Made by a program: the position numbers and the translations under genes. This document shows, in pieces, positions 15,943-25,106 of a stretch of 64,000 bases of DNA (the first letter of the stretch is position 1; every line of letters begins with the position of its first letter). Under the pieces are notes generated by a model. That model did not search any database, was not told the DNA's origin, and worked only from the letters and a program-made list of their open reading frames with translations. Source of the stretch: Armatimonadota bacterium (GTDB lineage: Bacteria; Sysuimicrobiota; Sysuimicrobiia; Sysuimicrobiales; Humicultoraceae). The stretch covers positions 416,059-480,058 of the forward strand of contig JAVKHP010000001.1 in assembly GCA_031459855.1 (NCBI GenBank), written 5' to 3'.

Positions 15943-18195
15943 TCACCTCTCCGCGTCAACGGGCAGTAGCCGGCCGGGAGGCGACGCCGCACCGACCGTC
16001 AGGAGGCGAAACGCCCGCGGCACCCCGCCGCGTAACTGCACGTGGACCTCCACCTGCGTCCAGCAGCCAGGACAGTAGAGGGCACGGAGCGCAAACCGCC
16101 CGCGGTCGTAGCTCTCACCGCGCACGGGTCCGGCCGCCGTCAACGGCAGCAGCTGTTCCGCCAGCAGGTCATAGAGGCTTGCGTCAGCCGGTCCGAGCAG
16201 GTGCCCGCAGACTCCACACTCGTACTGCCGGCGCCCGCGGTCGATGCGCAGGTACTCGCCAACACGCTGGCTGTCGTCTTCCGCGCCAACGCGGCCGACG
16301 CCTCCGCCTGCGACCGCGTGCGAACCCGCGGTCGGCAGCCGCGCGCCCCGGCGTCGGTCCGCGCGAATCGCGTGCCGGCGTTGGGCCGTGGCATCGTCGT
16401 CGACGTTGCCGTGGTCGTCGAGGACCACCCCGTAGACCGTCCGCGCCACCTCCGGCGAGACCAAGCCCCGGCGTACGTCCCATGCCACGCGATGCGGGGC
16501 ACGTTCCAGTGGATCACCGTACCCCCCAGCGCCCTGCCAGTTGTGGTACCAGACGTCATCGGATCGAAAGGGAGTCCGCGGATGCTTGGGCGGGAGGATC
16601 TCTAACCTCCCCGTGCACTCCGCGAGCGTCGCCGGCAGCGGCACTGGCGTTCCCTTGCGCTGGGGGATGTCGGTTTCCCGCACCCGTATCACCCGCACAG
16701 CCGCACCCGGGAGCCCGCCCCACAGACCCATGGCGTTGGGCTGCTCGGCTCCGGTGGCTGCCATGACGCACTCGAGGTCGTCACGCGGCGCACCGTGGGG
16801 CACGTACGCCAGCTCGCCCGAGACCCCGCCGCGCCAGCGACCCGGACCGCCGGAGTCCTGAAGATGGCGGCGGAACAGGTACAGGACGGGGAAGTCGGCC
16901 TCGATGTCCTCCACGTTGGAGATGTTGGGCGTGGTATTGAAGATGATGCCACCGGTATCCACCCCGTCGGCGTAGGAGCGGGCACCGGTCCCACCCGCGA
17001 AGTGACTCATCTCCGTGGTGGCGAACGGAAACCCATGCTGGCTCGTGCCCGCGATCACGGGCCCCATCGACGTACCGGTCCATGTCCCGGTCGCCTCCAC
17101 AGCGTACGCAGGGCTGCACGAGAGGATCTTGGCCAGCGCGGCGAACACGCAGTCGATGACGATAATGACTGCGGAGATGGTGGCCATGGAGCAGGGGCGC
17201 GGGTAGCTGGCGTTGACGAGGCAGCCGTCCGGGGCCGTGATCTCGACGCAGCGACGAATACCCCAGTTCCAGGGCAGGTCATAGCCCAGCTGCACGTACA
17301 CCGCTGTCAGGACGCCGGCCAGGAGACCCGACGCCGTACAGTTGATCAGGCTGGCCGGCGCAGGGTCAGTTCCCGTGAAATCCACGTGCAGCCGGTCGTC
17401 GCGCTTCGTGACCGTGCAGACGACCTGGTAGACGTTGGGCGCATGGCCGTCATGGTCGATGTACTGCACCTCGCGGACCACAGCGTCGGGCAGTTCCCGC
17501 AAGCGGAGTCGTAGCCGCCGTTCCGCGTAGTCCAGCATCCCCCGCATGACGGCCTCCACCGTCTCGAGGCCGTAACGGTCGATGAGCTCCGCCAGCCGTC
17601 GGCGTCCAGCCGTGAGCGCGGCCAACTGTGCCTTGATGTCCAACCCTACCAGCGGATCGCGCACCGCGTTGAGGATCCACCGCACGATGTCCTCGCGCAG
17701 TCGCCCTTCCTCGACGAGCTTCACTGGCGGCATCCGCAGGCCTTCCTGGTGGACGTCGACGACCCCCACCGAGAAGCCGCCCGGGTCCGTTCCGCCATTG
17801 TCCAGCTGGTGCCCGGAGGCCCCAACCCACGCCACCAGGCGTCCCGCAGCGAACACCGGAGCCACGGTGGCGATGTCGGGCTGGTGGATGGCGCCGAGGT
17901 ACGGGTCGTTGCAGATGAACACGTCCCCGTCGTGGATGCCCGGGTTCTCCGCGCACAGCCGTTGTGTGCTGGCGATGACCAGCGGAAATACGTTGGCTTG
18001 CGTGGTGATGTACGGGCCAGCGATGACGAGCGCGCCGTCGGGAAGCGCGATCCCCGTGGCGGCGTCGTTGCCCGTGACGAGCACATGCGACCCGGAGGTG
18101 CGCATGTAGATGATGCCCATCTCTTCGGCGATCAGGCCCAGGCGATGCGCCACGACCTCGAAGGTCACCGGGTCCACAACCGGCGGTCTACTCAC
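15943..18195 (-). CDS. hyuB: Hydantoinase B/oxoprolinase family subunit fused to an acetone-carboxylase-gamma-like zinc domain
   Basis: Partner subunit of the ATP-dependent HyuA protein. Residues 1 to about 540 form the HyuB/AcxB domain: DPVTFEVVAHRLGLIAEEMG, DVFICNDPYLGAIHQPD and GGPGRWRGG are visible. After a linker, residues about 640-750 carry two CxxC pairs, ECGVCGH near 657-662 and YCPGCWTQVEV near 706-716. These resemble the gamma subunit of acetone carboxylase (AcxC). The protein is therefore about 100 residues longer than usual HyuB. It overlaps the hyuA stop by 8 bp. The fusion suggests a carboxylase rather than a simple hydantoinase; substrate unknown. Confidence 0.87.
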   Translation of the reverse strand: MSRPPVVDPVTFEVVAHRLGLIAEEMGIIYMRTSGSHVLVTGNDAATGIALPDGALVIAGPYITTQANVFPLVIASTQRLCAENPGIHDGDVFICNDPYLGAIHQPDIATVAPVFAAGRLVAWVGASGHQLDNGGTDPGGFSVGVVDVHQEGLRMPPVKLVEEGRLREDIVRWILNAVRDPLVGLDIKAQLAALTAGRRRLAELIDRYGLETVEAVMRGMLDYAERRLRLRLRELPDAVVREVQYIDHDGHAPNVYQVVCTVTKRDDRLHVDFTGTDPAPASLINCTASGLLAGVLTAVYVQLGYDLPWNWGIRRCVEITAPDGCLVNASYPRPCSMATISAVIIVIDCVFAALAKILSCSPAYAVEATGTWTGTSMGPVIAGTSQHGFPFATTEMSHFAGGTGARSYADGVDTGGIIFNTTPNISNVEDIEADFPVLYLFRRHLQDSGGPGRWRGGVSGELAYVPHGAPRDDLECVMAATGAEQPNAMGLWGGLPGAAVRVIRVRETDIPQRKGTPVPLPATLAECTGRLEILPPKHPRTPFRSDDVWYHNWQGAGGYGDPLERAPHRVAWDVRRGLVSPEVARTVYGVVLDDHGNVDDDATAQRRHAIRADRRRGARLPTAGSHAVAGGGVGRVGAEDDSQRVGEYLRIDRGRRQYECGVCGHLLGPADASLYDLLAEQLLPLTAAGPVRGESYDRGRFALRALYCPGCWTQVEVHVQLRGGVPRAFRLLTVGAASPPGRLLPVDAER

Positions 18196-20287
18196 GGGCT
18201 CCCTCCAGCACGGTCATCACGATGTTTCCGAAGCCGTCGACCTCGGCCCGCGCGCCATAGTCCACGACCACGGTCGTATGGGGATACTCGACCAGGGCCA
18301 GTCCGGTGATGGCGTTGCCGGCGCGCAGCTGCGGTCCGTCGTAGACCGGCGTCTCCACCCACTGGTGTCGGCGCATGCAGTACACCGGCCGATGCCCCTT
18401 GCGCGCGGCCGAGGGGTCTGGTCCCCCGGCAGGCACCGCGGGGAACGGTGGTGGGTCCACGAGCCCCCAGGCATCGAGCCCTATGGCCACGATCTCGATG
18501 CCAGCCTCCCGGTACGCGGCCGTGGCCCCGTAGAGGGCCGCGTACTGGTCCTCGAAGGCACGGGCCACCTGGTCGAGACTCACCGCCGCAAGGGCATCGG
18601 GAGACAGCTCCACGCGCACGGCGTGGAGTTGCCGTCGGTAGCGCATCTCGACCCACCGGGCGAAGACCCGTCGCTCGAGCGGTAGACCGTCGGCGTCGAG
18701 CATGGCAGCGGCTTCCGCTTCCATCCGCTGGTAGTGCCGCCGCAACCGCTCGGGGTCCGCCGGCAGCAACATCAAGTCGGAGACCGCCAACGAGTGCAGG
18801 ATATCGGATCGGGCCGCGCCCACCGCGGAGAGCACCGACGCGCCACCTGGTACCAGCACACAGCCGATTCCGGCAGCGCGCGCGTAGGTGGCGCCGTGGA
18901 CGGGGCCCATGCCGCCGTAGGCGAAGAGCACGAAGTCACGGGGGTCGTAGCCGCGTTCGATGACCACCTTCCGAATGAGGTCGGCCATCTGCTGGTCGAC
19001 AACCTCACGAATCCCGGCGGCGGCGCGGACCACGTCGTTCTGGAACAGCCGGGTAGCGACGTGCGTCCCGATGGCCCGGGCAGCAGCATCGGCGTCCAGC
19101 CGCATGCGTCCGCCCCAGAACGTCTCGGGGTTGATGTACCCCAGCACCACGTCGGCATCGGTCACCGTAGGTTCTGTTCCCCCGCGGCCATAGCAGGCCG
19201 GCCCGGGCACAGCACCGACGCTACGCGGCCCCACCCGCAGACGCGTATCGTCCACCCAGGCCACCGAGCCACCCCCGGCACCGATCGAGACCACGTCGAC
19301 CATGGGCAACCACAAACTGTACTGCGCAATGACCGTCTCGCGGGTCGTCGCCCACTTCCCCTCCGTGAGCAGGCTCACCTTGAACGTCGTCCCGCCGACG
19401 TCGGTGGCGATCACCTGCCGGCGGCCGGTGGCCTGGGCCACGGCGCGGGCCGCCGCTACGCCCACGGCCGGTCCTGACTCGATCGTCTGCACGGGCACCA
19501 CGCGGGCGGCAGCGGTGACACCGCCATTGGCCTGCACCACCAGCACGGGCACCCGCAGGCCGGCTTCCCGTAGCTGCGCGGCCAGCCGCGTGAGGTAGCG
19601 TTCCAGCGTCGGCGCCACGTAGGCGTTCACGACCGTGGTGGCCGTACGCTCGTACTCGCCGCGAAAGGGCGCGATCTCATGGGACAGGCTCACGTGCGCC
19701 TCGGGGGCCATCTGACGGATCAGCGCCGCCACGGCGCGCTCGTGCGTCGGGTTTACGAACGCCCACAGCAGACAGACCGCGAACGCTTCGACGCCCTGCT
19801 GCAGGAGGTCGGCAATTTGTGCGCGCGCGTGCTCCACGTCCAGCGGCGTCACAACGTGCCCCTGGGCATCGATGCGCTCGCGCAGGCCCCGAATGCGTGT
19901 CTCGTCGACGATCAGCGGCGGCTTGCTCGTCGCCCGTGGGTGCCGGCGTTCCAGGAGGCTGAGGCCTGCGACGCGCCCAATACCGCGCATGATGAGCAGT
20001 TGATCCTCGAAGCCGCGCGTCGTCAGGAGCCCCACCCGAGCACCGGAGAACGTCAGCAACGCGTTGGACGTCTGGGTCGTCGCGTGGGCCAACCGTACGG
20101 TGCCCGCCAGCAGCTGTCCCACCGTGGTCTGCGCTTCGTGCGCCGCGAGCCCCAGCGCATCCCATACGCCCGCGGTGAGATCGTCGGGCGTGGTCAAACT
20201 CTTGGCCGTGACCGTTCGATGCGTGGCAAGGTCCAGGACGGCGACGTCCGTGAACGTGCCGCCGACGTCGATGCCGACGACGTACAT
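18188..20287 (-). CDS. hyuA: Hydantoinase A/oxoprolinase/acetone carboxylase beta-type ATPase subunit
   Basis: ATP-grasping subunit of 699 aa from the N-methylhydantoinase A/5-oxoprolinase family. The N-terminal phosphate-binding loop GIDVGGTFTDVAVLD (5-19) and the second DVGGTTFKVSLL mark the actin-like ATPase fold. QTIESGPAVGVAAARAV and FAYGGMGPVHGATYARAAG are family blocks. With HyuB it would phosphorylate a lactam, amide or enol substrate before hydrolysis or carboxylation. The start ATG at 20287 shares a base with the upstream stop (TGATG). Part of the gntR-dct operon. Confidence 0.92.
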   Translation of the reverse strand: MYVVGIDVGGTFTDVAVLDLATHRTVTAKSLTTPDDLTAGVWDALGLAAHEAQTTVGQLLAGTVRLAHATTQTSNALLTFSGARVGLLTTRGFEDQLLIMRGIGRVAGLSLLERRHPRATSKPPLIVDETRIRGLRERIDAQGHVVTPLDVEHARAQIADLLQQGVEAFAVCLLWAFVNPTHERAVAALIRQMAPEAHVSLSHEIAPFRGEYERTATTVVNAYVAPTLERYLTRLAAQLREAGLRVPVLVVQANGGVTAAARVVPVQTIESGPAVGVAAARAVAQATGRRQVIATDVGGTTFKVSLLTEGKWATTRETVIAQYSLWLPMVDVVSIGAGGGSVAWVDDTRLRVGPRSVGAVPGPACYGRGGTEPTVTDADVVLGYINPETFWGGRMRLDADAAARAIGTHVATRLFQNDVVRAAAGIREVVDQQMADLIRKVVIERGYDPRDFVLFAYGGMGPVHGATYARAAGIGCVLVPGGASVLSAVGAARSDILHSLAVSDLMLLPADPERLRRHYQRMEAEAAAMLDADGLPLERRVFARWVEMRYRRQLHAVRVELSPDALAAVSLDQVARAFEDQYAALYGATAAYREAGIEIVAIGLDAWGLVDPPPFPAVPAGGPDPSAARKGHRPVYCMRRHQWVETPVYDGPQLRAGNAITGLALVEYPHTTVVVDYGARAEVDGFGNIVMTVLEGARE

Positions 20288-21243
20288 CAGGACACGGGGG
20301 CAGCAGTCTCGAGCAGCCCAGCCGCGCGCAGGGCGTGGCGAATGGCGCGCCGTTCCTCCTCGCCTATGGGCACCTCCGGTGGCCGCACCGCCGCACACTC
20401 CAGCCGCCCCAGCATCACCAGCGCTTCCTTGACCTTGCTGACGAACGAGGTAGGGGTTCGGCCAAGGTCCGCCGCCAGGGCCTGCATCAGGGGCAGCAGG
20501 CGCGTGTTGGTCAGCTCCACCGCGCGGTGCAGCTCCCGGCGCTCCACCGCCTCGAACAGCGCCACGAAGAGCTCCAGCCCGACGTTGGAGATCCCCACCA
20601 TGGTGCCGTCCGCCCCCAGGAGGAGCATCGGCAGCAACGTGTAGCCGTTGTGGTCGGCAAAGAGCGCCACCTTCCCGTGCACCGCCTGGTAGTCGAGCAC
20701 GTAGGTCTCGAGGTCTACCGCCTCCTTCACCGCCACCACGTACTCGATCTCCGCGAGACGGGCCAGCACCTCCGGTGGGTACGTGAGCCCGCTCCATGTG
20801 GGGTACTGGAAGATCAACATCGGGATACCGACCTCGTCGTTCAGCGCCGTAAAGAACCGCACGGGCGCTTCGACCGTGCGCGGGAAGCCGCGCCGCAGCA
20901 GGTGCTCGAACGGCGAATTGACCTGGATCACGTCGGCGCCAGCCCGCTTCGCATCCCGTGCCAACGCGATGGCTTCGGCTGTGGCGCGCGCATCGATCCC
21001 GGCGATCACGGGCACCCGGCCGCCAGCCTCCGCCGCGCACACCTCGATGCATCGCAGCCGTTCCTCGGGCGTGAGTGCACCACCCTCCCCGGTGTATCCG
21101 TTGCACAGCACACCGGCGACGCCCGGAGTGGCCAGCACTGTGCGTACATACCGCCGCAGGGCGGCTTCGTCCACCTGCAGATCTTCTCGAAACGGCGTGA
21201 CAATGGCAGGGATCACCCCGCGCAACCACACGGCCTTCTTCAT
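20287..21243 (-). CDS. Dihydrodipicolinate synthase/N-acetylneuraminate lyase family protein
   Basis: Class I aldolase of 318 aa with a (beta/alpha)8 fold. The Schiff-base lysine is Lys173 in VVAVKEAVD, the acid/base tyrosine is Tyr147 in FQYP, and the oxo-acid-binding loop is GYTGEG (49-54). That loop is normally GTTGE in DapA, so this is probably a catabolic aldolase, dehydratase or deaminase rather than the lysine enzyme. The start is an ATG at 21243 with GGAGGG upstream. It sits between the TRAP permease and hyuA, supporting a role on the imported substrate. Confidence 0.9.
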   Translation of the reverse strand: MKKAVWLRGVIPAIVTPFREDLQVDEAALRRYVRTVLATPGVAGVLCNGYTGEGGALTPEERLRCIEVCAAEAGGRVPVIAGIDARATAEAIALARDAKRAGADVIQVNSPFEHLLRRGFPRTVEAPVRFFTALNDEVGIPMLIFQYPTWSGLTYPPEVLARLAEIEYVVAVKEAVDLETYVLDYQAVHGKVALFADHNGYTLLPMLLLGADGTMVGISNVGLELFVALFEAVERRELHRAVELTNTRLLPLMQALAADLGRTPTSFVSKVKEALVMLGRLECAAVRPPEVPIGEEERRAIRHALRAAGLLETAAPVS

Positions 21244-21290
21244 CGTGTCCCTCCCTCCGTGCGCCTCATGCGCCTGTCCTCGAGGTACGG

Positions 21291-22586
21291 TCACCGTCCC
21301 AACAGTACTCGCGGCAGCCAGACGGAGAGCCCCGGTACGAAGGTCAGCACCACGGCCACCCCCAACAGCACCGCCACGAAGGGCAGTACCGCCACGCTGA
21401 GCCGCTCCAGGGAAATCTGAGACACCGCGCTCCCCACGAACAGGCTGGCGCCCACCGGCGGCGTCAGCAACCCGATGACCAGGGTGAAGACCATCACCAT
21501 CCCGAAGTGGAGGAGATCGATACCATAGCTCTTGGCCGCCGGGAGGAGCACGGGCGTCAGGATGATCAGGGCCGGCACCGGATCCAGCGGCATGCCGACC
21601 ACCAGCAACAAGACCAAGACGAGCAGCAGAAACAGATGGGGGTTGTCCGTCATCCGAAGCATCCACTGCGCGACCGCCGTGGGCACCTGCGCGTAGGCCA
21701 GCACCCAGTTCAACACCGCCGAGGCGGTCACGATGATCATGACGACTCCGCTGGTGATCCCGGCTTCCACGAAGATTCTCGGCAGCGCGTGAAGGCGTAG
21801 CGTGCGAAACACCAGGAGGCCGACGACCAGCGCATAGGCCACGGCAATGCCCGCCGACTCCGTGGGCGTGAACACGCCGGCCACGATGCCCCCCACGACG
21901 ACCACCGGCATGACGACGGCCAGCAGCGCTTCCGCCACCACTCGCCACGCCCGGTCCTCATGAAGCCCCGCCGCGTGGCGAAGCCGGCTGCGAAAGCCCT
22001 GGCGGCGCAGCAACACGAAGTTGAGCCCCAAGAGCACCAGGCCGATCAGAACCCCCGGGATCACGCCCGCCAGGAAGAGTTTGCCGATGGAGACCTCCGC
22101 CTGAATGCCGTAGATCAGCAGGGGCACGCTCGGGGGGATGATGGGGCCCATGAGCGAGCCAGCCAGCGTCAGCGCCGTAGCGTACTCGCGGTCGTGCCCG
22201 TCTTCCTCCATCGCGGGAATCAGCACCGTACCGACCGCTGCCACCTCCGCGGCGGCCACCCCGGTAATCCCCCCAAACACCATGCATACCAGCACGTTGG
22301 CGTAGGACAGCCCGGCGTTGATGCGCCCCAGCAGCAGCACCGCAAACCGCACCAGCCGCTGCGTGATGCCCGCCTCGTTCATCAGGTACCCTGCCAGGAT
22401 GAAGAGCGGGATGGCCATCAGCGTGAAGTCGTCTGCGGCGACGAACATCCGCTGTGGGGCCACGGTCAGCGGGGTGCCACTGAGCACGAGGTAGGCCAGC
22501 CCGGCACCGACCAAGACCAGCGCCACCGGAACACCCAGCAGGAGCAACGCCAGGAAGACAATGGCGAGAGTCAGCACGGGCGGCAT
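21291..22586 (-). CDS. dctM: TRAP transporter large permease (DctM)
   Basis: Twelve-helix permease of 431 aa that forms the transport channel of a sodium- or proton-driven TRAP system. Typical segments are the N-terminal LTLAIVFLALLLLGVPVALVL, GITGVAAAEVAAVGTVLIPAM, and the C-terminal ISLERLSVAVLPFVAVLLGVA. It follows dctQ by 16 bp. With DctP and DctQ upstream the transporter is complete. The substrate is not predictable from the membrane protein. Confidence 0.95.
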   Translation of the reverse strand: MPPVLTLAIVFLALLLLGVPVALVLVGAGLAYLVLSGTPLTVAPQRMFVAADDFTLMAIPLFILAGYLMNEAGITQRLVRFAVLLLGRINAGLSYANVLVCMVFGGITGVAAAEVAAVGTVLIPAMEEDGHDREYATALTLAGSLMGPIIPPSVPLLIYGIQAEVSIGKLFLAGVIPGVLIGLVLLGLNFVLLRRQGFRSRLRHAAGLHEDRAWRVVAEALLAVVMPVVVVGGIVAGVFTPTESAGIAVAYALVVGLLVFRTLRLHALPRIFVEAGITSGVVMIIVTASAVLNWVLAYAQVPTAVAQWMLRMTDNPHLFLLLVLVLLLVVGMPLDPVPALIILTPVLLPAAKSYGIDLLHFGMVMVFTLVIGLLTPPVGASLFVGSAVSQISLERLSVAVLPFVAVLLGVAVVLTFVPGLSVWLPRVLLGR

Positions 22587-22602
22587 CGCAGGCTAGCCGT
22601 GA

Positions 22603-23145
22603 CTAGGCGTCCCCAGACGGCAGCGGGCGGACCGCCGGCCTGCCGTCTGCGGCTGTACCGTCTGCCACCAGATGCACGGCCCGCACGAGGGCGTGGAGCA
22701 GCGTCAACGCGAGACCGACTGGGACAGCCAGATACACCCATCCGATCGGAATCTGCAGCGCGGGCGACAGCTGCCCACGCTGCAGATTGTTGGAGGCCAG
22801 TACCCATCCGTACCACGCCAGAAGCGCCATCAGCACAACCTCGGTCACGGTCGCCAGCAGCTGAACCCGCCACCGCGCGCGGGCCGACAGCTGCACCAGG
22901 AAGGTGCTGATCCGCACGTGTCCCCCGGCACGGTAGGCGACGCTGGTGGAGAGGAAGATCACCCAGACCGTCAGATACCGCGCGGCTTCTTCCCCCCAGA
23001 ACAGCGACGCATTGAGCACGTACCGAAAGAACACGGCCAGCAGCACCACGGACAGAATGGCCGCCATCAAAAACCCGACAAGACCCCGGACCGCTCCGTC
23101 GACGGTTGCGGTGACCTTCTCTAGCCCGTCCGCATATCGCACCAC
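22603..23145 (-). CDS. dctQ: TRAP transporter small permease (DctQ)
   Basis: Four-helix membrane subunit of about 180 aa that bridges the binding protein and DctM. Visible features are VRGLVGFLMAAILSVVLLAV, RYVLNASLFWGEEAARYLTV and AYRAGGHVRI, the classic DctQ region. I chose the GTG at 23145 because AGGAGG lies 6 bases upstream; a TTG at 23181 is possible but would place that site inside the gene. It precedes dctM. About 135 bp separate it from the dctP stop. Confidence 0.92.
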   Translation of the reverse strand: MVRYADGLEKVTATVDGAVRGLVGFLMAAILSVVLLAVFFRYVLNASLFWGEEAARYLTVWVIFLSTSVAYRAGGHVRISTFLVQLSARARWRVQLLATVTEVVLMALLAWYGWVLASNNLQRGQLSPALQIPIGWVYLAVPVGLALTLLHALVRAVHLVADGTAADGRPAVRPLPSGDA

Positions 23146-23281
23146 CTGCAACCTCCTCCCGTGCCCAAGGCCGGCACGCAATCACGCGTCTCCCCTCTGG
23201 CGCACCATGGCGCCGCGGTCACCCAGGCGCAGCCATCGCTCCGAGACTGCCGCTCCGGACCGCCCCGGGAGCGCACGGAGG

Positions 23282-24301
23282 CTAGCGGCGAAGCCTCACG
23301 ATCTCCTCCAGGATGTCCTCAGCCTTGAGATCCGCCGCCCACTGCCGCCAGATGGGCCGCACACGCGTCACGAACGCCTCGGCGTCCACCTGGGTGATCT
23401 GCATCCCCTTCTCGACCAGTGTCCGTCGGATAGTCTTCATACGTTCACGAAACACGCGCCGTTCGTGGGCAGCGGCCTCCAGCATGGCGTCCTGGATCAG
23501 CTTTCGGTCCGCGTCCGGCAGGCCGTCCACGAACCTTGCGTTCATGATGACAGGACGCGGCTCGGCCAGGAAGGCGATCTGCTCCCAGTCGGTGATGTAC
23601 TTGGCGATCTCGTAGATCTTCAGGGCGTCGACGGAGACCACGTCGAGATGTGCACCCTCGATGACGCCCTGCCGCAGTCCGGTGTAGATCTCGGTGTAGG
23701 GCATCGGGGTCGGGTTGGCCGCGAACGCCAGGAACGTCACGCGCAAGATGGGGTTCTCGATGATGCGGATCTTCACGCCCCGAAGGTCGTTGGGGTGTCG
23801 CACCGGCTGCTTCACAGTCTCGATGGCACTGTCCCCGGTGCTAAACCACGCCAGGACCCGAAACCGCGCCTGTTCCTCGATACGGCGGGCGATCTTGGCA
23901 CCCGTCGGCCCCAGGGCGATCCGTTCCATGTGGTCTTGTCCCTGGATCAGGAACGGCACCTGCACCAGGTTGTAGATGGGTGCCAGATTGGCCATCGCGC
24001 CAGCTCCCACCCCGATGTGGATGGCGCCTTCGAGAATCGCCTCGTTGATATCCCGCTCCGCGCCGAGCTGGCCGCCGGGGAAGATCTCCACGCGGATTCG
24101 GTTCCCCGACCGCTGCTCGATCAGTTCCTTGAACTTCCTAGCACCATCCATGTAGGGAAACGTTTCGGGCGTAATGAGCGCCCATTTCAGCGTCAACGCC
24201 TGCGGCTGAGCGACTGCCGCCCCGAGGTAGACTGGCAGCCCTATCGCCGCGGCCGCCACCACCGCAATGAGCCACCTGACCACTCGCCGATCGTCCCGCA
24301 T
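23282..24301 (-). CDS. dctP: TRAP transporter substrate-binding protein (DctP)
   Basis: Periplasmic solute receptor of 339 aa for organic acids. A signal peptide covers residues about 10-32 (RWLIAVVAAAAIGLPVYLG). DctP hallmarks are LKWALITPETFPYMDGARKF, EIFPGGQLGAERDINEAI, the central NPTPMPYTEIYTGLRQGVIEG, and VSVDALKIYEIAKY. The conserved Arg that binds a carboxylate is likely in the GVKIRIIENP segment. The ATG at 24301 is preceded by GAGGAGG and follows the gntR stop by 4 bp, so regulator and receptor are co-transcribed. Confidence 0.95.
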   Translation of the reverse strand: MRDDRRVVRWLIAVVAAAAIGLPVYLGAAVAQPQALTLKWALITPETFPYMDGARKFKELIEQRSGNRIRVEIFPGGQLGAERDINEAILEGAIHIGVGAGAMANLAPIYNLVQVPFLIQGQDHMERIALGPTGAKIARRIEEQARFRVLAWFSTGDSAIETVKQPVRHPNDLRGVKIRIIENPILRVTFLAFAANPTPMPYTEIYTGLRQGVIEGAHLDVVSVDALKIYEIAKYITDWEQIAFLAEPRPVIMNARFVDGLPDADRKLIQDAMLEAAAHERRVFRERMKTIRRTLVEKGMQITQVDAEAFVTRVRPIWRQWAADLKAEDILEEIVRLRR

Positions 24302-24305
24302 CACG

Positions 24306-25106
24306 TCACCTCCTCGACTTCCGGCTCTTGGTGTCTTGTCGCTCACTCCTCGGCACCCTCCGCCCGTCGAGCCGCGCCGACCGACCCCTTCCCACACCTC
24401 CCGCCTGGGGCCCGTCTCCTGGCTCCTGCAACTTCCGCTCCGGCGCAGCCAGGAACGTCGCGATCATGTCCCGCACCTGTCGCAAGTGCACGCCCGCCCG
24501 CACTGCAGCCTGGTCTGCGTCGCGTCGGCGGTAGGCATCGAGGATCTGCTCGTGCTCCCGCTGGGCGATGTCGAACCGGCTCAGCAGCGCCAGGCTCACC
24601 CGCAGGTAGCGGTCCGAGGCGACGCGCAGCTCATCGTGCAACCGCAACAGCCGCGGCCGCCGGCTGGGGCGGCAGAGCGTGCTGTGGAACTCACGGTTCA
24701 ACGCCAGCCAGCGCGCGGGGTCCCGCTCGTCCGCCATCTGCCCCAGCAGCGCCTCGGCGTGCTCCAGGTCGTCGGCGGTGCAGTTGGGCACGGCGTAGCG
24801 GGTCAGAAGCTCTTCCAGGAAGATACGCACGTCGTACAGTTCATAGAGATCGTCGACGCTCAGCAGGCTGACTCGGGCGCCCCGCCGTGGCAGGATCTCC
24901 ACCAGCCCCTCCGCTTCCAGCCTGCGGAGCGCCTCGCGAATGACGCCCTCGCTCACACCGTACCTGGTGGCGAGCGCACGCTGCCGGAGCGAGTCGCCCT
25001 GCGGTATCCGGCCGGCCAGGATGGCTTCGCGCAACTCCGCGGCAACCACCTCGCCCACGGTATTGAACGGCAACCCCGCTCGTGGCGCTGTGTGCGTCGT
25101 TTGCAC
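24306..25106 (-). CDS. GntR-family regulator, FadR/FCD subgroup
   Basis: Transcription factor of 266 aa, first gene of the TRAP/hyu operon. Residues about 10-80 form the winged helix (VAAELREAILAGRIPQGDSL, YGVSEGVIREALRRLEAEGL). The C-terminal helical FCD-type domain (RIFLEELLTRYAV, NREFHSTLCRPS, HEQILDAYRRRD) binds a small acid ligand. A long basic tail follows. The GTG at 25106 is preferred because GGAG lies 8 bases upstream; an ATG at 25154 would place the palindrome 25131-25140 inside the gene. Autoregulation and control of the operon are inferred from position. Confidence 0.9.
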   Translation of the reverse strand: MQTTHTAPRAGLPFNTVGEVVAAELREAILAGRIPQGDSLRQRALATRYGVSEGVIREALRRLEAEGLVEILPRRGARVSLLSVDDLYELYDVRIFLEELLTRYAVPNCTADDLEHAEALLGQMADERDPARWLALNREFHSTLCRPSRRPRLLRLHDELRVASDRYLRVSLALLSRFDIAQREHEQILDAYRRRDADQAAVRAGVHLRQVRDMIATFLAAPERKLQEPGDGPQAGGVGRGRSARLDGRRVPRSERQDTKSRKSRR

